Below are positions 17,701-25,914 of a stretch of DNA of 64,000 nt, one piece after another. Below the pieces are notes generated by a model, which did not search any database, was not told the DNA's origin, and was given only the letters and a program-made list of their open reading frames with translations. The position numbers and the translations under genes are program-made. Source of the DNA: a bacterium (GTDB taxonomy: Bacteria; Zhuqueibacterota; Zhuqueibacteria; Residuimicrobiales; Residuimicrobiaceae). The stretch is taken from NCBI GenBank assembly GCA_029565685.1, contig JAKQNR010000052.1:157290-221289 (forward strand), written 5' to 3'. Position 1 is the first letter of the stretch. Each line of letters begins with the position of its first letter.

Positions 17701-18495
17701 GCCGGCGGCGAACTGATCTCCGAAGTCGCGGCACTGCACGAACCCGATAACACCCTGCAGCAGGCCAATAGCGTCGCCAAGTTGGCCACTGACGGCAAGC
17801 CGGTCAAAGTGGCTTTTGACAGCAACGCCGATCTGGACATTTTCGCCATCGACGGCATTGCCGGCCAGACTCTGACCGTAACGCTGTCGCCCGGAACCGG
17901 TCCGCGCTGGATCCGTGAATTGGATACCGGCATGCGTCTGCTGACGGCGGACAGCACCGTGCTGGACGATAGCGACGATTACGACGACTGGTACGAAATT
18001 AACTATTACATGGGCGATATCAGCTGCACCTATTCCCAGGTTAAGAGCGTCTCTCTGCCCTACACCGGCACCTATTACGTCGTCGCCATGCCCTACTATG
18101 GCCTGGCGTATCAGGGCGGCAGCACCTCCTTCGGCAACAACGCCACCGGAAGCTATCACATTTCCGCGACTATGATGATGCCGACCGGAGTGGAAACTCA
18201 GACGGAGATGCCGCAAGAGTTCGCGTTGGATCAGAACTACCCCAATCCGTTCAATCCGACGACCACCATTCAGTACCGTCTGAAAGAAAATGTGCATGTC
18301 AATGTGTCCATTTACAACATCCGCGGCCAGTTGATCGCCACGTTGGTGGACCGCATTCAGACCGCCGGCAGCTATTCGGTGCGTTGGAATGCGCTGGATC
18401 AGTTCGGTCAACGGGTGGCCAGCGGCATGTATCTCTATCGCATTCAAGCTGGCGATAAATTCATTCAAACTAAAAAATTGCTTCTGATGAAGTAA
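14722..18495 (+). CDS. Giant secreted protein with eight PPC-type domains and Por-type sorting tail
   Basis: Starting at ATG 14722, five bases after a perfect AGGAGG, gives 1257 residues with a signal peptide. Residues about 30-1153 are eight bacterial pre-peptidase C-terminal (PPC) beta-sandwich units in strict alternation of two kinds. Type A has EPNN, FSSxGDVDWY, GRYNNxNFR and GFxPPxxGxYxLKL. Type B has HEPDNT, a W-R-D-D strip, NDD and YYVxVxxYY. The tail from about residue 1165 (YPNPFNPTTTIQYRL to KKLLLMK) is a classic Por-type module. No catalytic domain was found, so it may bind polysaccharide or protein at the cell surface. It is the fourth gene of locus A, placed like the LamG-repeat protein of locus B. 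A strong terminator follows. Confidence 0.85.
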   Translation: MKRSAIMLVVFMLATVSWLSAQTFLAPASEVEPNNFFKTATPMPENTLMFSSFSSNGDVDVYTMNMSVDSIYHIYSDSVSLPASMHVEIFFSQDTTKNLFVGKPDGRAGWRNFRVAGWVPREYGSGVYYLRVTHPNSITAEYNGSYRIRYISQGLSYWAGLHEPDNTFQESFSQFPLPIDGSRFNGMLYNMDSFPHGWDDRDIFYMVGEQGMRLWVETEPVQGYPHTRDMDSAIDIWDGDGNTRFLQNDDKDNQEEDFGENNVFSLAVMDSLPYSGLYYVTMITCYSSWYDGTASMTDEDPSTGGYIAYAWMGERSKEREPNDVSDQATPLCEPVTGSRVGPTNNFLINAQFSSDGDVDWFAYNLKSTKMYFFTTTHNGTIGANINLEVYNRKDMTTNLASSQVNGRYNNGNFRFCGFVPPEDGVYLFKLTPSAGTVTGAFTGEYQLRMGWATPRTTNRLNEPANNTQSGAVAVAFDSSKTIGSIYPAGDEDWYKFEGKAGDIIDVELFSALDVEGKKWARDLDTVLELYDPSGNKMENDDYRPGPERHPGNVFSAIKNYVLQGSGTVYIKVACGYTDPSHKGNNPVGLYRMVVYSSAASPAFKEKEKNDVVAMAMLLPEGKEVEATFSSAGDVDWYKMELQAGRMYFINTTNSELAANIHAEFFAEADTAANVLDASVDGRYNNKNFRISGFLPPASGVYYLKLTCPTPGAGTYVLRMRSSDVAEVGSFHEPDNSIAEADALGDYPVDGVTVKSAFYNPADPKGYNDIDIYRFNLTKGQVFEAKLTPVGGPTWHRDTDSYIFLTNANGDTLADNDDDSGTTLSKVAIEVPADGVYYVLVAACYSTQLNDPANDRNPGTGDYLLTFSGSVSESEPNNSAEQANLIPISNSSLVEARFAPNDVEDWFKVNLEHGRFYYFNSADSKVAENITLEVYKEADPKENIIDSSPMGRYSSKDFRLSGFNPPETGTYLLRLTVPVGAINDQNIGTYKLHAAGGELISEVAALHEPDNTLQQANSVAKLATDGKPVKVAFDSNADLDIFAIDGIAGQTLTVTLSPGTGPRWIRELDTGMRLLTADSTVLDDSDDYDDWYEINYYMGDISCTYSQVKSVSLPYTGTYYVVAMPYYGLAYQGGSTSFGNNATGSYHISATMMMPTGVETQTEMPQEFALDQNYPNPFNPTTTIQYRLKENVHVNVSIYNIRGQLIATLVDRIQTAGSYSVRWNALDQFGQRVASGMYLYRIQAGDKFIQTKKLLLMK
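14809..18180 (+). repeat. Four tandem A-B pairs of PPC domains (protein-level repeat)
   Basis: The order read from the translation is A (EVEPNN), B (LHEPDNTF), A (EREPND), B (LNEPANN), A (EKEKND), B (FHEPDNS), A (ESEPNN), B (LHEPDNTL). Each A unit carries a GRYNN-like turn (degenerate in the first) and most B units a conserved ...RDxD...NDD... stretch. One further A-B pair occurs in the metallophosphoesterase at 20134-23007. Confidence 0.75.
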
Positions 18496-18508
18496 CCGTT
18501 GGAATGCT

Positions 18509-18542
18509 CAAGCCTCAGGAAGCGATTCCTGAGGCTTGATTA
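18509..18542 (+). terminator. Strong hairpin terminator or attenuator between the PPC protein and SurA-like genes
   Basis: CAAGCCTCAGGAA (18509-18521), loop GCGA, TTCCTGAGGCTTG (18526-18538): a perfect 13-bp stem followed by ATTATTT. The next ribosome site (AAGGA, 18546) begins only eight bases later. No separate promoter was seen, so downstream genes may depend on read-through. Confidence 0.75.
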
Positions 18543-18559
18543 TTTAAGGACCTTACGCT

Positions 18560-20104
18560 TTGAAAAAAATCGTGTTGCTCCTGGGCGCCGTTTTTTTACT
18601 TTTCGTCGCCTGCGGAAGACGGGCGCCGCGGTCCCCTGTGCTGGCTGAGATAGGCGATCGAAAGATCACGGTGGAGGACTTTCGCCGCAATTATGAATTC
18701 GGCTTATCCCATCTCAAAACCGGTCCGGACCGTAAGCGAACCTATCTGAACTATATGATCAACGAGGCGATCCTCGCCCAGCAGGGCTACAAGCTGGGGT
18801 TGCAGAACTCGGAACGAGTCCGCCGCCTGGAGCAGGACTTGATGGACGAGCTGCTGGTGGAGGCCTGGTTTGATCACGAGGTTGCCAGCAAGATCACAGT
18901 GACGCCGCAGGAGATTCGCGACGCCATCACCAAGGCCAAGGTGAGCTGGAAACTTCGCTACTGGTACGAACCCAACGTCGAGTTCGCAGGCCGCGTTCAT
19001 CAGGCCATGTTGGAGCGCGGCTATACTTCGGTGGTGGATGAGATATTGCGCAGCAACCCGGAAGTGCAGATGCAGCCCAAAGATTTTGAAACCGGCTATC
19101 TCACCTATCTGGACGTCTCGGATGAATTGCTCGCCGCCATTCAGGATCTGCCCATGGGTGAAATCTCCCAACCGGTTGAGATGGAGGGGGGCTTTTTCAT
19201 CTTTCAGGTGCTGGACATCCGCCGTCAAGGGATCACCGAATATGAATACCAGGAACGGGCTGAGAGTTACCGGCAGATCCTGTATTACCGGAAATTGAAC
19301 AAAGCCGCTGCCGCCTATACCGCCCAATTCATGACCCCTAAGAACGTCACCACCAAAGGCGAGCCGTTTCGACTGCTCGCCGACGCCCTGCAGGCCTGGG
19401 CTGCGCAAAAACAGGAAGGCCCCCGGGATTTCCTCAAGGCCGTGCGCACCGCTCAGCCCGAGGATGGAAAGCTGTACGAGCTGGGGCAACGGCTCGGAAC
19501 GACGCTGGTCACCTTTGAGGGCGGCGCTTGGACCGTAGAGGATTATCTCAAACACCTCAATCCCGGAGTGCTCAAGAGACATTTTGCCGACCGTTCTCAA
19601 CTGCGCAATGCCCTGAATAATGAAATAGCGATCGCTGTTCGTGATCATTTCTTTACCGAAGCGGCGCGTAAGAAAAAACTGGACCGGTTGCCCTCGGTGC
19701 AGAGTGAGTTGACCGCTTGGCGCAACAAGTGGGTGTTTGAGGAGTGCCGCCGGTATTATGGTCAAAACGTGCAAGCGGTGGATGATCAAGCGGCGGCTGA
19801 CTTTTTCAACGCCCATCTCGCACAGTACAGAATGAGGCCGGATGACCAACCGCTTCTGGCGCAAAACCTCGAGCGGGCCCGCCGCGACGCCTATCACCAC
19901 CAAATGCTCCGCCGTCTTGACCAGGTGATCGATTCTCTCCAGGTTGCCTTTCCGGTCGTGGTCCATCAGGACGTGCTGGATACGATTAAAACAGTCGAAT
20001 TCGAAAAATCGCGCTGGGCCAGCATGCAGGTCTACAAACGCAGCAGCAACCGTCTGGCGGTGCCGATCGTGGATCCCGGATGGGGAGCCTTCATCAAACA
20101 GTAA
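18560..20104 (+). CDS. SurA-like peptidyl-prolyl isomerase lipoprotein, divergent
   Basis: The 514-residue protein begins at a TTG codon, with AAGGA nine bases upstream and no better start. The signal LLFVAC is a lipobox. Residues about 30-110 resemble the SurA N-terminal helical domain (LAEIGDRKITVEDFRRNY, YMINEAILAQQGYKLGL). The following parvulin region keeps its second half (GYLTYLDVSDELLAAIQDLPMGEIS, GGFFIFQVLD) but lacks the usual RHIL first strand. Isomerase activity is therefore doubtful and it may act as a chaperone. It lies between two secreted multi-domain proteins of locus A, suggesting a dedicated periplasmic chaperone for them. That is inference; the family call is firm. Confidence 0.8.
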   Translation: MKKIVLLLGAVFLLFVACGRRAPRSPVLAEIGDRKITVEDFRRNYEFGLSHLKTGPDRKRTYLNYMINEAILAQQGYKLGLQNSERVRRLEQDLMDELLVEAWFDHEVASKITVTPQEIRDAITKAKVSWKLRYWYEPNVEFAGRVHQAMLERGYTSVVDEILRSNPEVQMQPKDFETGYLTYLDVSDELLAAIQDLPMGEISQPVEMEGGFFIFQVLDIRRQGITEYEYQERAESYRQILYYRKLNKAAAAYTAQFMTPKNVTTKGEPFRLLADALQAWAAQKQEGPRDFLKAVRTAQPEDGKLYELGQRLGTTLVTFEGGAWTVEDYLKHLNPGVLKRHFADRSQLRNALNNEIAIAVRDHFFTEAARKKKLDRLPSVQSELTAWRNKWVFEECRRYYGQNVQAVDDQAAADFFNAHLAQYRMRPDDQPLLAQNLERARRDAYHHQMLRRLDQVIDSLQVAFPVVVHQDVLDTIKTVEFEKSRWASMQVYKRSSNRLAVPIVDPGWGAFIKQ

Positions 20105-20133
20105 ACCAGTAATGATCTCATGGAAACGGAACG

Positions 20134-23007
20134 ATGCGTCAACTAGCCTATGCTTTGATTTTTTTTCTCTTCATCAATGGCCCTGTCTGGGGGCAGTCCC
20201 TGCCGTGGATGGATTCCTTTGCCGATAACGATCTCGCCGGCTGGACTATTGTCGACGATGAACCGAACCGGGAAGGCCCAGGTCTGTGGCGAGTGGACGA
20301 ACAGACCCTGCGGCAGACTTCTAATATCTATTATGGGCTGACGCCTGAAGACGAATACGCCAAATTTCTCGGCACCCACATTCACGCTGGGAATCCCGAA
20401 TGGAAAGATTATTCCTTTAATTGCCTGATGCGTTCTGAGGACGATGACGGCATAGGGATTCTGTTTCGTTACCGGGATGCGCAGAACTATTATCGTCTGA
20501 TCATGCTCGATGACGCGAATAACCGGGGACCGTTTACCCGGCTGCAAAAATATGTGGCTGGCGTCATGACCACTCTGCAGGAAACCCAGTCCACGGCAAA
20601 GGCCATTCCGGCCGGCTGGTTCAGCGTCACCGCGGATGTACGCGAGGACCGCATTACGATTTACCTCAACGGGGCACTGCTTTTTTCAACCACCGACGCC
20701 GCTTTTTCCAGCGGCGGCATCGGATTCATGTGCTACGCCAACAGCGGCGCGCATTTCGACAGCGTGCGGGTCACCTCGGAATCCCTGGTCTATGAAAAGC
20801 CGGCGAACGCGACCCCGGTTGTTCAGAGGCTGCCCTATATCCAGTCGTCGACGCAGCATTCCGTGCAGATCGCCTGGCGCACTTCCACGGCCGCCATCGG
20901 TGCGGTGGAGTATGGAACGACGCTCGACTATGGTTCCACGGTCCAGGAGGACTCGCTCGGCTGGAAACATTGGCTCACTCTCACCGGGCTGGAGCCGGAC
21001 ACCCGCTATTTCTATCGGGTGACCAGTAACGGCGTCGTGATGACCGAAGGCGACACCTTTCGCACCGCTCGCCCGGCCTCTGATCCTCGTGCCAGTTTTT
21101 TGATCTGGGGCGACAGCGGAACCGGCGGCGCCGCTCAGTACGGCGTCGCTGCGTTGATGGAACAGCAGCAGGTGGATTTCTGTCTGCATGTGGGCGACGT
21201 TTCGCAGTCCAACGGTTCCGAGTACGACAACATCTTTTTCAAACCCTATAAGAACATCGTGAAATACCGCCCGGTTTTCACCAGCATCGGCAATCACGAC
21301 ACCTATTTTGATCAGGCCGCCACCTATCTGGAAAATTTTTATCTGCCGCACAACAATCCGGACAGTACCGAGCGCTGGTATTCGTTCAACTGGGGCCATG
21401 TTCATTGCATCGCTTTGGACAGCAACGTCGATTTCGGCCTCGGCAGCCCCCAATACACCTGGCTGGTCGACGACCTGAACTCGGAGGCGCGACGGCAAGC
21501 GACCTGGACCGTGGTTTATTTCCATCATCCGCCCTATTCGGTCGGTTGGGATGTGTGGGCCGGCGACACGCGCGTCCAAACGATCCTGCAACCGCTGTTC
21601 GAAGCGAAAGCGGTTGATATGGTGTTCAACGGCCACACCCATGATTATGAGCGGGGTTATCTGAACGGCGTTTACTGGATTATCACCGGCGGCGGAGGAG
21701 GGGGCTTGGATGTCTGGGGCCGCGATTACCGCCATGTGGCCAAAGATATTTACGAGTTTCATTACACGCGGGTCGACCTGGTCGGCGACAGCCTGCGGCT
21801 GCAGGCTGTCAGCATCAACAACCAGATCATCGACGATCTTCGCATCCGCAAAGGCGATCCGCCGCCGCTGCAGCCGGAAGAAAAGAGCGAGCGGGAGAAC
21901 AACGACACGGCGGCCTCAGCCACCATGATGGCCGTCGGCGATACCCTCTCCGCCGTATTTTCTTCCCCTGCCGATGTGGATTGGTTCAAGTTCAAACTGC
22001 AGGCGACCCATCTCTATTATTTCACCAGTTTTTCCAGCTTGCCGACCCAGCTGGAGCCGGATCTCGCCCTCTATTATGAAGGGGACTATGAAGCCAACCT
22101 GTTGAATGCTTCGGTGCGCGGCCGCAACAACGGCGGCGATTTCCGCCTGGCCGGCTTTTTAGCGCAGAAGACCGGTATCTATTACGCAAAAATTTCCAAC
22201 CCAATGGGCGTAAACGGCTCGTACCGGCTGCGGCTGGTGGGCGGCAGAGGCGTGCAGGACCTTTTTCAGCATGAACCGGATAACACTCTGGCACAGGCAG
22301 GACTGAGGCCTCGTTTGGCCTCCGGCGACACGCTGCACGGCGCCATTTTCCCCGCCGATGATAAAGACTGGTATCGCCTCACCGGTCAGGCCGGCCGAGC
22401 GTTTGAGCTGGGCGTGATTCCGCTCCAAGACCTTGCTATCCGCGACGTAGATACTTTTGTGTCACTGTTGGATTCCAACGGAACAGTGCTGGCTGAAAAC
22501 GATGATCGCGGCTTGCAAGTGGTCGCCACTGGAGAAACTATCAACAACACCTTTTCGGCCTTAACCGGCGTCTTTCCTTATACCGGCGTTTATTACCTGG
22601 CTGTGGAATGTTACTACACTTCGACGCGCGGCGGCGTGAATGATGCCAACCCAGGCGTCGGCGAGTATCGCGTGGTCTTCACCTCGCAACAGGGAACAGC
22701 GGTCAGCCGAGAGGACTTGGCCGTACCGGCCGGCTATGCGCTGCACGCCAATTATCCCAATCCCTTTAATCAAAGCACTGCGCTTACCTTCGACCTGCCG
22801 AAACAGGAAGGAGTGGTGGTGGAAGTGTTGGATCTTCTGGGCCGTCGGGTGGCCCTGATCTGCCAGGCTGTCAAGCCCGCCGGCCGCTATCGCCTGCAAT
22901 GGAACGGCGCTGACCAGATGGGCCGGGCTTTGCCCAGCGGCCTCTATTGGGCTCGCCTAAGCGCCGGATCGTTCAGTCAAACGATCAAGATGATGCTGCT
23001 GCGCTAG
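20134..23007 (+). CDS. Secreted multi-domain metallophosphoesterase with PPC pair and sorting tail
   Basis: The 957 residues begin with a signal peptide (MRQLAYALIFFLFINGPVWG). Domain order: a LamG/DUF1080-like sandwich (about 25-215), an FN3-like purple-acid-phosphatase N-domain (226-315) and a calcineurin-type phosphoesterase (316-560). The enzyme domain has metal motifs WGDSGTG, HVGDVS, GNHD, VYFHHPPYS and NGHTHDYER, all intact. One A-B PPC pair follows (about 585-850; ERENND, HEPDNT), then a Por-type tail from YPNPFNQ (about 874) to IKMMLLR. It would hydrolyse phosphate esters outside the cell; the substrate is unknown. It starts 29 bases after the SurA-like gene and shares its PPC pair design with the giant protein upstream, so the genes belong together. 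Confidence 0.88.
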   Translation: MRQLAYALIFFLFINGPVWGQSLPWMDSFADNDLAGWTIVDDEPNREGPGLWRVDEQTLRQTSNIYYGLTPEDEYAKFLGTHIHAGNPEWKDYSFNCLMRSEDDDGIGILFRYRDAQNYYRLIMLDDANNRGPFTRLQKYVAGVMTTLQETQSTAKAIPAGWFSVTADVREDRITIYLNGALLFSTTDAAFSSGGIGFMCYANSGAHFDSVRVTSESLVYEKPANATPVVQRLPYIQSSTQHSVQIAWRTSTAAIGAVEYGTTLDYGSTVQEDSLGWKHWLTLTGLEPDTRYFYRVTSNGVVMTEGDTFRTARPASDPRASFLIWGDSGTGGAAQYGVAALMEQQQVDFCLHVGDVSQSNGSEYDNIFFKPYKNIVKYRPVFTSIGNHDTYFDQAATYLENFYLPHNNPDSTERWYSFNWGHVHCIALDSNVDFGLGSPQYTWLVDDLNSEARRQATWTVVYFHHPPYSVGWDVWAGDTRVQTILQPLFEAKAVDMVFNGHTHDYERGYLNGVYWIITGGGGGGLDVWGRDYRHVAKDIYEFHYTRVDLVGDSLRLQAVSINNQIIDDLRIRKGDPPPLQPEEKSERENNDTAASATMMAVGDTLSAVFSSPADVDWFKFKLQATHLYYFTSFSSLPTQLEPDLALYYEGDYEANLLNASVRGRNNGGDFRLAGFLAQKTGIYYAKISNPMGVNGSYRLRLVGGRGVQDLFQHEPDNTLAQAGLRPRLASGDTLHGAIFPADDKDWYRLTGQAGRAFELGVIPLQDLAIRDVDTFVSLLDSNGTVLAENDDRGLQVVATGETINNTFSALTGVFPYTGVYYLAVECYYTSTRGGVNDANPGVGEYRVVFTSQQGTAVSREDLAVPAGYALHANYPNPFNQSTALTFDLPKQEGVVVEVLDLLGRRVALICQAVKPAGRYRLQWNGADQMGRALPSGLYWARLSAGSFSQTIKMMLLR

Positions 23008-23053
23008 CATGACGGCGTGAGACAGGCCTATACTTACTGTGAAGGACCGATAG

Positions 23054-24064
23054 ATGAAAAACATTTTTCAAACAGCTGCATGGGTGTTGATTTTCACCTG
23101 GATGGCCGAGGGAGGGGAACGCGTCGTCTATGTCACCACGCTGGCCACTAGTCACACCCATGTCGGCCAAAATCATACCCTGTCAGGTCTATTCTATCAG
23201 ACGCCGGGCGACAGCGCTTGGGGATTCATGGCTAGGCCCAATAATCGCGTCTATTCGATGGATGCCTATCTGCCCAGCGGAGGCAGGATACTGGCCATGG
23301 CGACGCACACCGGTGTGCAGCAATCCTGGGACGGCGGCAAGACCTGGAAGACCACCAGCGACTGGCGCATGACCGAGGTCAGCGTCATCCGGTTTGCGGC
23401 GGATAATCCGCGCAAACTGTACGCCGCTTCTCCATATGGCTTTTACAAAACAACCGATGACGGATGCACCTGGACGGCGCACAACAACGGACTGGACAAT
23501 CCCGACGCCACTTTTGTCACCGCTTTGGTGATCGATGACAGCCGGCCCGGTCGCTTGCTGATCTCCACAGAGGCCGGCCTCTATGAAAGCGACGACGATG
23601 GCGAACACTGGCACGCCGGAACTTTGGAGGTGAATCACGTGCGCACCCTGGTGCAGCACCCACGCAATCCGGAGGTGTGGTTGGCCGGCACAGAGGATCA
23701 TGGCCTGTATCGCAGCGTCAACCACGGCAAAAACTGGCAGAAATGCGACAGCGGAATTCTGCATGCCACGTTTTACTCGATCGCCTTTGATCCATCGCAT
23801 CCGGATACCCTGTACGCCGGCGGTTTTCAAACAGGCGTCTATAAATCCAGTGATGGCGGCAAAACCTGGAAACAGTTTTTCAGCGGCCTGACGTCGCTCG
23901 ATGTTCATTCTCTGGCGGTGGACCCGGCTGACAGCCGTTGCGTCTATGCCGGTTCTACGGCGCAGGGCGTCTTTCTTTCCCAAGACGGCGGCCTGACCTG
24001 GCGCAATCACGGCATCGCCGGCGGCTATGTCTGGACCATTAAAATTCTCAATTATGAAAGATAG
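23054..24064 (+). CDS. Secreted Asp-box (BNR/sortilin-like) propeller protein
   Basis: The 336-residue protein has a signal peptide and at least five Asp-box turns: SWDGGKTWK, TTDDGCTWT, SDDDGEHWH, SVNHGKNWQ, SSDGGKTWK and SQDGGLTWR. The blades match the VPS10/YCF48-like propeller families. Unlike 2434-3720 it has no C-terminal sorting module and ends soon after the last blade, so it may stay in the periplasm. The gene ends three bases before the next ATG, so the two are translationally linked. Catalytic residues of true sialidases (arginine triad, FRIP) are not apparent. The function is unknown. Confidence 0.78.
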   Translation: MKNIFQTAAWVLIFTWMAEGGERVVYVTTLATSHTHVGQNHTLSGLFYQTPGDSAWGFMARPNNRVYSMDAYLPSGGRILAMATHTGVQQSWDGGKTWKTTSDWRMTEVSVIRFAADNPRKLYAASPYGFYKTTDDGCTWTAHNNGLDNPDATFVTALVIDDSRPGRLLISTEAGLYESDDDGEHWHAGTLEVNHVRTLVQHPRNPEVWLAGTEDHGLYRSVNHGKNWQKCDSGILHATFYSIAFDPSHPDTLYAGGFQTGVYKSSDGGKTWKQFFSGLTSLDVHSLAVDPADSRCVYAGSTAQGVFLSQDGGLTWRNHGIAGGYVWTIKILNYER

Positions 24065-24067
24065 ATC

Positions 24068-25891
24068 ATGAATAAATGGCTGAGTTTTGCGCTTGTACTT
24101 GTTTTTGCCGCTGCGGAAGGGATACCGGCTCCATTACAGTCTGAATCAGTCTACCGGCGCAATTTTGAGCTTCGCAGGAAAGCGTTTTTCGCTGTGTATG
24201 ATACCATGCGAGCCGTCAATTTCAATACCATCGCTGCACGCTATCGGACCGGTAAGAATCTGGCCTGGGCGGATTCCGCTTTCATCGAATTGGTGAAGAA
24301 TCCCAGCGGTGATATGTTCTGGATGTTTCCCTGCATCGGCACCTATCTCGCGGGCAAGGGCAGAATGTCGGCGCAGACTGCCGCAGCCGTGCGGCAAGCG
24401 TGGAAAACCTATGCGCCGACCCGCGGCGATACTGAGAACCACTGGGCCATGTACTATGCCACGCTGTACCTGGCGGCGGAACAATGGCCTGATCTGCCGG
24501 GCTCTGAATGGTACAACGGCAAAAGCTCGAAGGAAAACCGTCAGGAAAGCCGCGAATACCTCTTTTCCTGGGCCCGATTGACCACCACCCGAGGCCAGGG
24601 CGAATTTGATTCTCCGGACTACTTGGCTGAGTATATGATCGCCGCGACCCTGCTCTCGGGCTATGCTAAGGACCGCCAGGTCAAACAGCTGGGCGCCATG
24701 CTGGCTGACTATTTTATGGCCGATTTCGCGGTGGAACATTTGCAACAGCAATACGGCGGCGGACACAGCCGCATCTATGAGGTCAATCTGATGCGGTTCG
24801 ATCGCTCCACCTCCAGCGGTTTCGCCTATTTATACTTCGGCGCTGGGGACCCGATCACAAGCGGCTGGTGCTATTATGCTCTGCAATCCGGATACACGCT
24901 GCCCTATATGATCTATCAAATGGCCATGGACCGAAGCACGCCCTATGTGCATCGAGAACGCAAACGGGTGCGCAACAACATCCGTTTTGGCAAGGAGCTC
25001 AATCCTCCGGTCTTTAAATATACCTACATGAACCGTGAATACGTACTGGGATCGCTGCATGGCGGATTGCTGCAGCCCATTCAACAACAGACCTGGTGTC
25101 TGCGCTACCTCCACGGTAAACCCTTCTCCATGATTTTCGGCCTGCATCCTTATTGGTCGATCGAGGAGATCGGAACATTTTTTCCCGAGGAGATCAAACC
25201 CTCCATGGCCGGCATCACCGCTTCCAAGGCGACCTATAACAATCCGGACAAGTGGACCGGGGGCTCGTATTACGAATACACCTTTCAGGATAAAAATACT
25301 TTACTGGTGCTTTATGACATCCCCGTGGGCACGACCAGCAACCATATCGACGGCTTTTTCCCGGCTAATCTGCAGGAGCGCAGGATCGATCCCAGCGGCT
25401 GGATTCTGTGCAAGGCCGGCGATGTCTACGCAGGCTGGTATCCCCTGCAGCCGGTGGAGTGGAGCGAAGAGTTCGAGTTGCGCACGCTGGTATGGAACCT
25501 GGGCACCGGCAGCACTCGCAACGACGGCACCATGGACCTGCGTAATTATCGCCTGCGCAGCTGGCCGTTGCAAAACGGCTATGTGATTCAGGTGGGTTCT
25601 TTGTCCGAGAACGGATCTTTTGACGCGTTCTGTCGGGCGGTGGCGGAAACCAGGCCGGTGGCGGTTCTGCAGCCCGGCCGGGTTGCTGTAGACTATCGAA
25701 CATGGGACGGCCGGCGGATGGAATTCGCCTACCCTGATCAGCGCAAACTGAACGGTGAGAAGGTGGCTTATGAGCAGTTCAAGCTGTTCGACGGCCCTTT
25801 TCTTCAGGCGGAGGTGGACAGTGAGATGCTGACGATGCGTTACGGGGGGAAAACGCGGATTTATGATTTTAAAACAATGACCATCAAGTGA
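24068..25891 (+). CDS. Secreted protein of unknown function, possibly alpha-helical toroid plus beta-sandwich
   Basis: The 607-residue protein starts three bases after the propeller gene and has a signal peptide (MNKWLSFALVLVFAAAEG). The first 300 residues look helical and aromatic-rich (HWAMYYATLYLAAEQWP, DYLAEYMIAATLLSGYAK). The remainder looks like beta-strands (YEYTFQDKNTLLVLYDIP, SWPLQNGYVIQVGSL). That layout is common in heparinase/alginate-lyase-like polysaccharide lyases, but no family was recognised and no catalytic motif can be named. It is the last gene of locus A and converges on the GH13 gene. It has no sorting tail. Confidence 0.7.
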   Translation: MNKWLSFALVLVFAAAEGIPAPLQSESVYRRNFELRRKAFFAVYDTMRAVNFNTIAARYRTGKNLAWADSAFIELVKNPSGDMFWMFPCIGTYLAGKGRMSAQTAAAVRQAWKTYAPTRGDTENHWAMYYATLYLAAEQWPDLPGSEWYNGKSSKENRQESREYLFSWARLTTTRGQGEFDSPDYLAEYMIAATLLSGYAKDRQVKQLGAMLADYFMADFAVEHLQQQYGGGHSRIYEVNLMRFDRSTSSGFAYLYFGAGDPITSGWCYYALQSGYTLPYMIYQMAMDRSTPYVHRERKRVRNNIRFGKELNPPVFKYTYMNREYVLGSLHGGLLQPIQQQTWCLRYLHGKPFSMIFGLHPYWSIEEIGTFFPEEIKPSMAGITASKATYNNPDKWTGGSYYEYTFQDKNTLLVLYDIPVGTTSNHIDGFFPANLQERRIDPSGWILCKAGDVYAGWYPLQPVEWSEEFELRTLVWNLGTGSTRNDGTMDLRNYRLRSWPLQNGYVIQVGSLSENGSFDAFCRAVAETRPVAVLQPGRVAVDYRTWDGRRMEFAYPDQRKLNGEKVAYEQFKLFDGPFLQAEVDSEMLTMRYGGKTRIYDFKTMTIK

Positions 25892-25914
25892 TCTGAACCC
25901 GCGGCGCTCAGCGC

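Noticed and set aside
15583-18468. 961-codon open frame on the minus strand opposite the giant PPC protein
   Set aside because: The plus-strand frame has a signal peptide, domain repeats and a sorting tail. The antisense frame is a codon-bias shadow with no ribosome site or family motif. The same holds for the antisense ORFs at 11858-13426, 7003-8271, 10625-11677, 18704-19966, 20686-21762, 29852-30883, 35551-36456, 49359-50330, 50771-52072 and 52254-53234.
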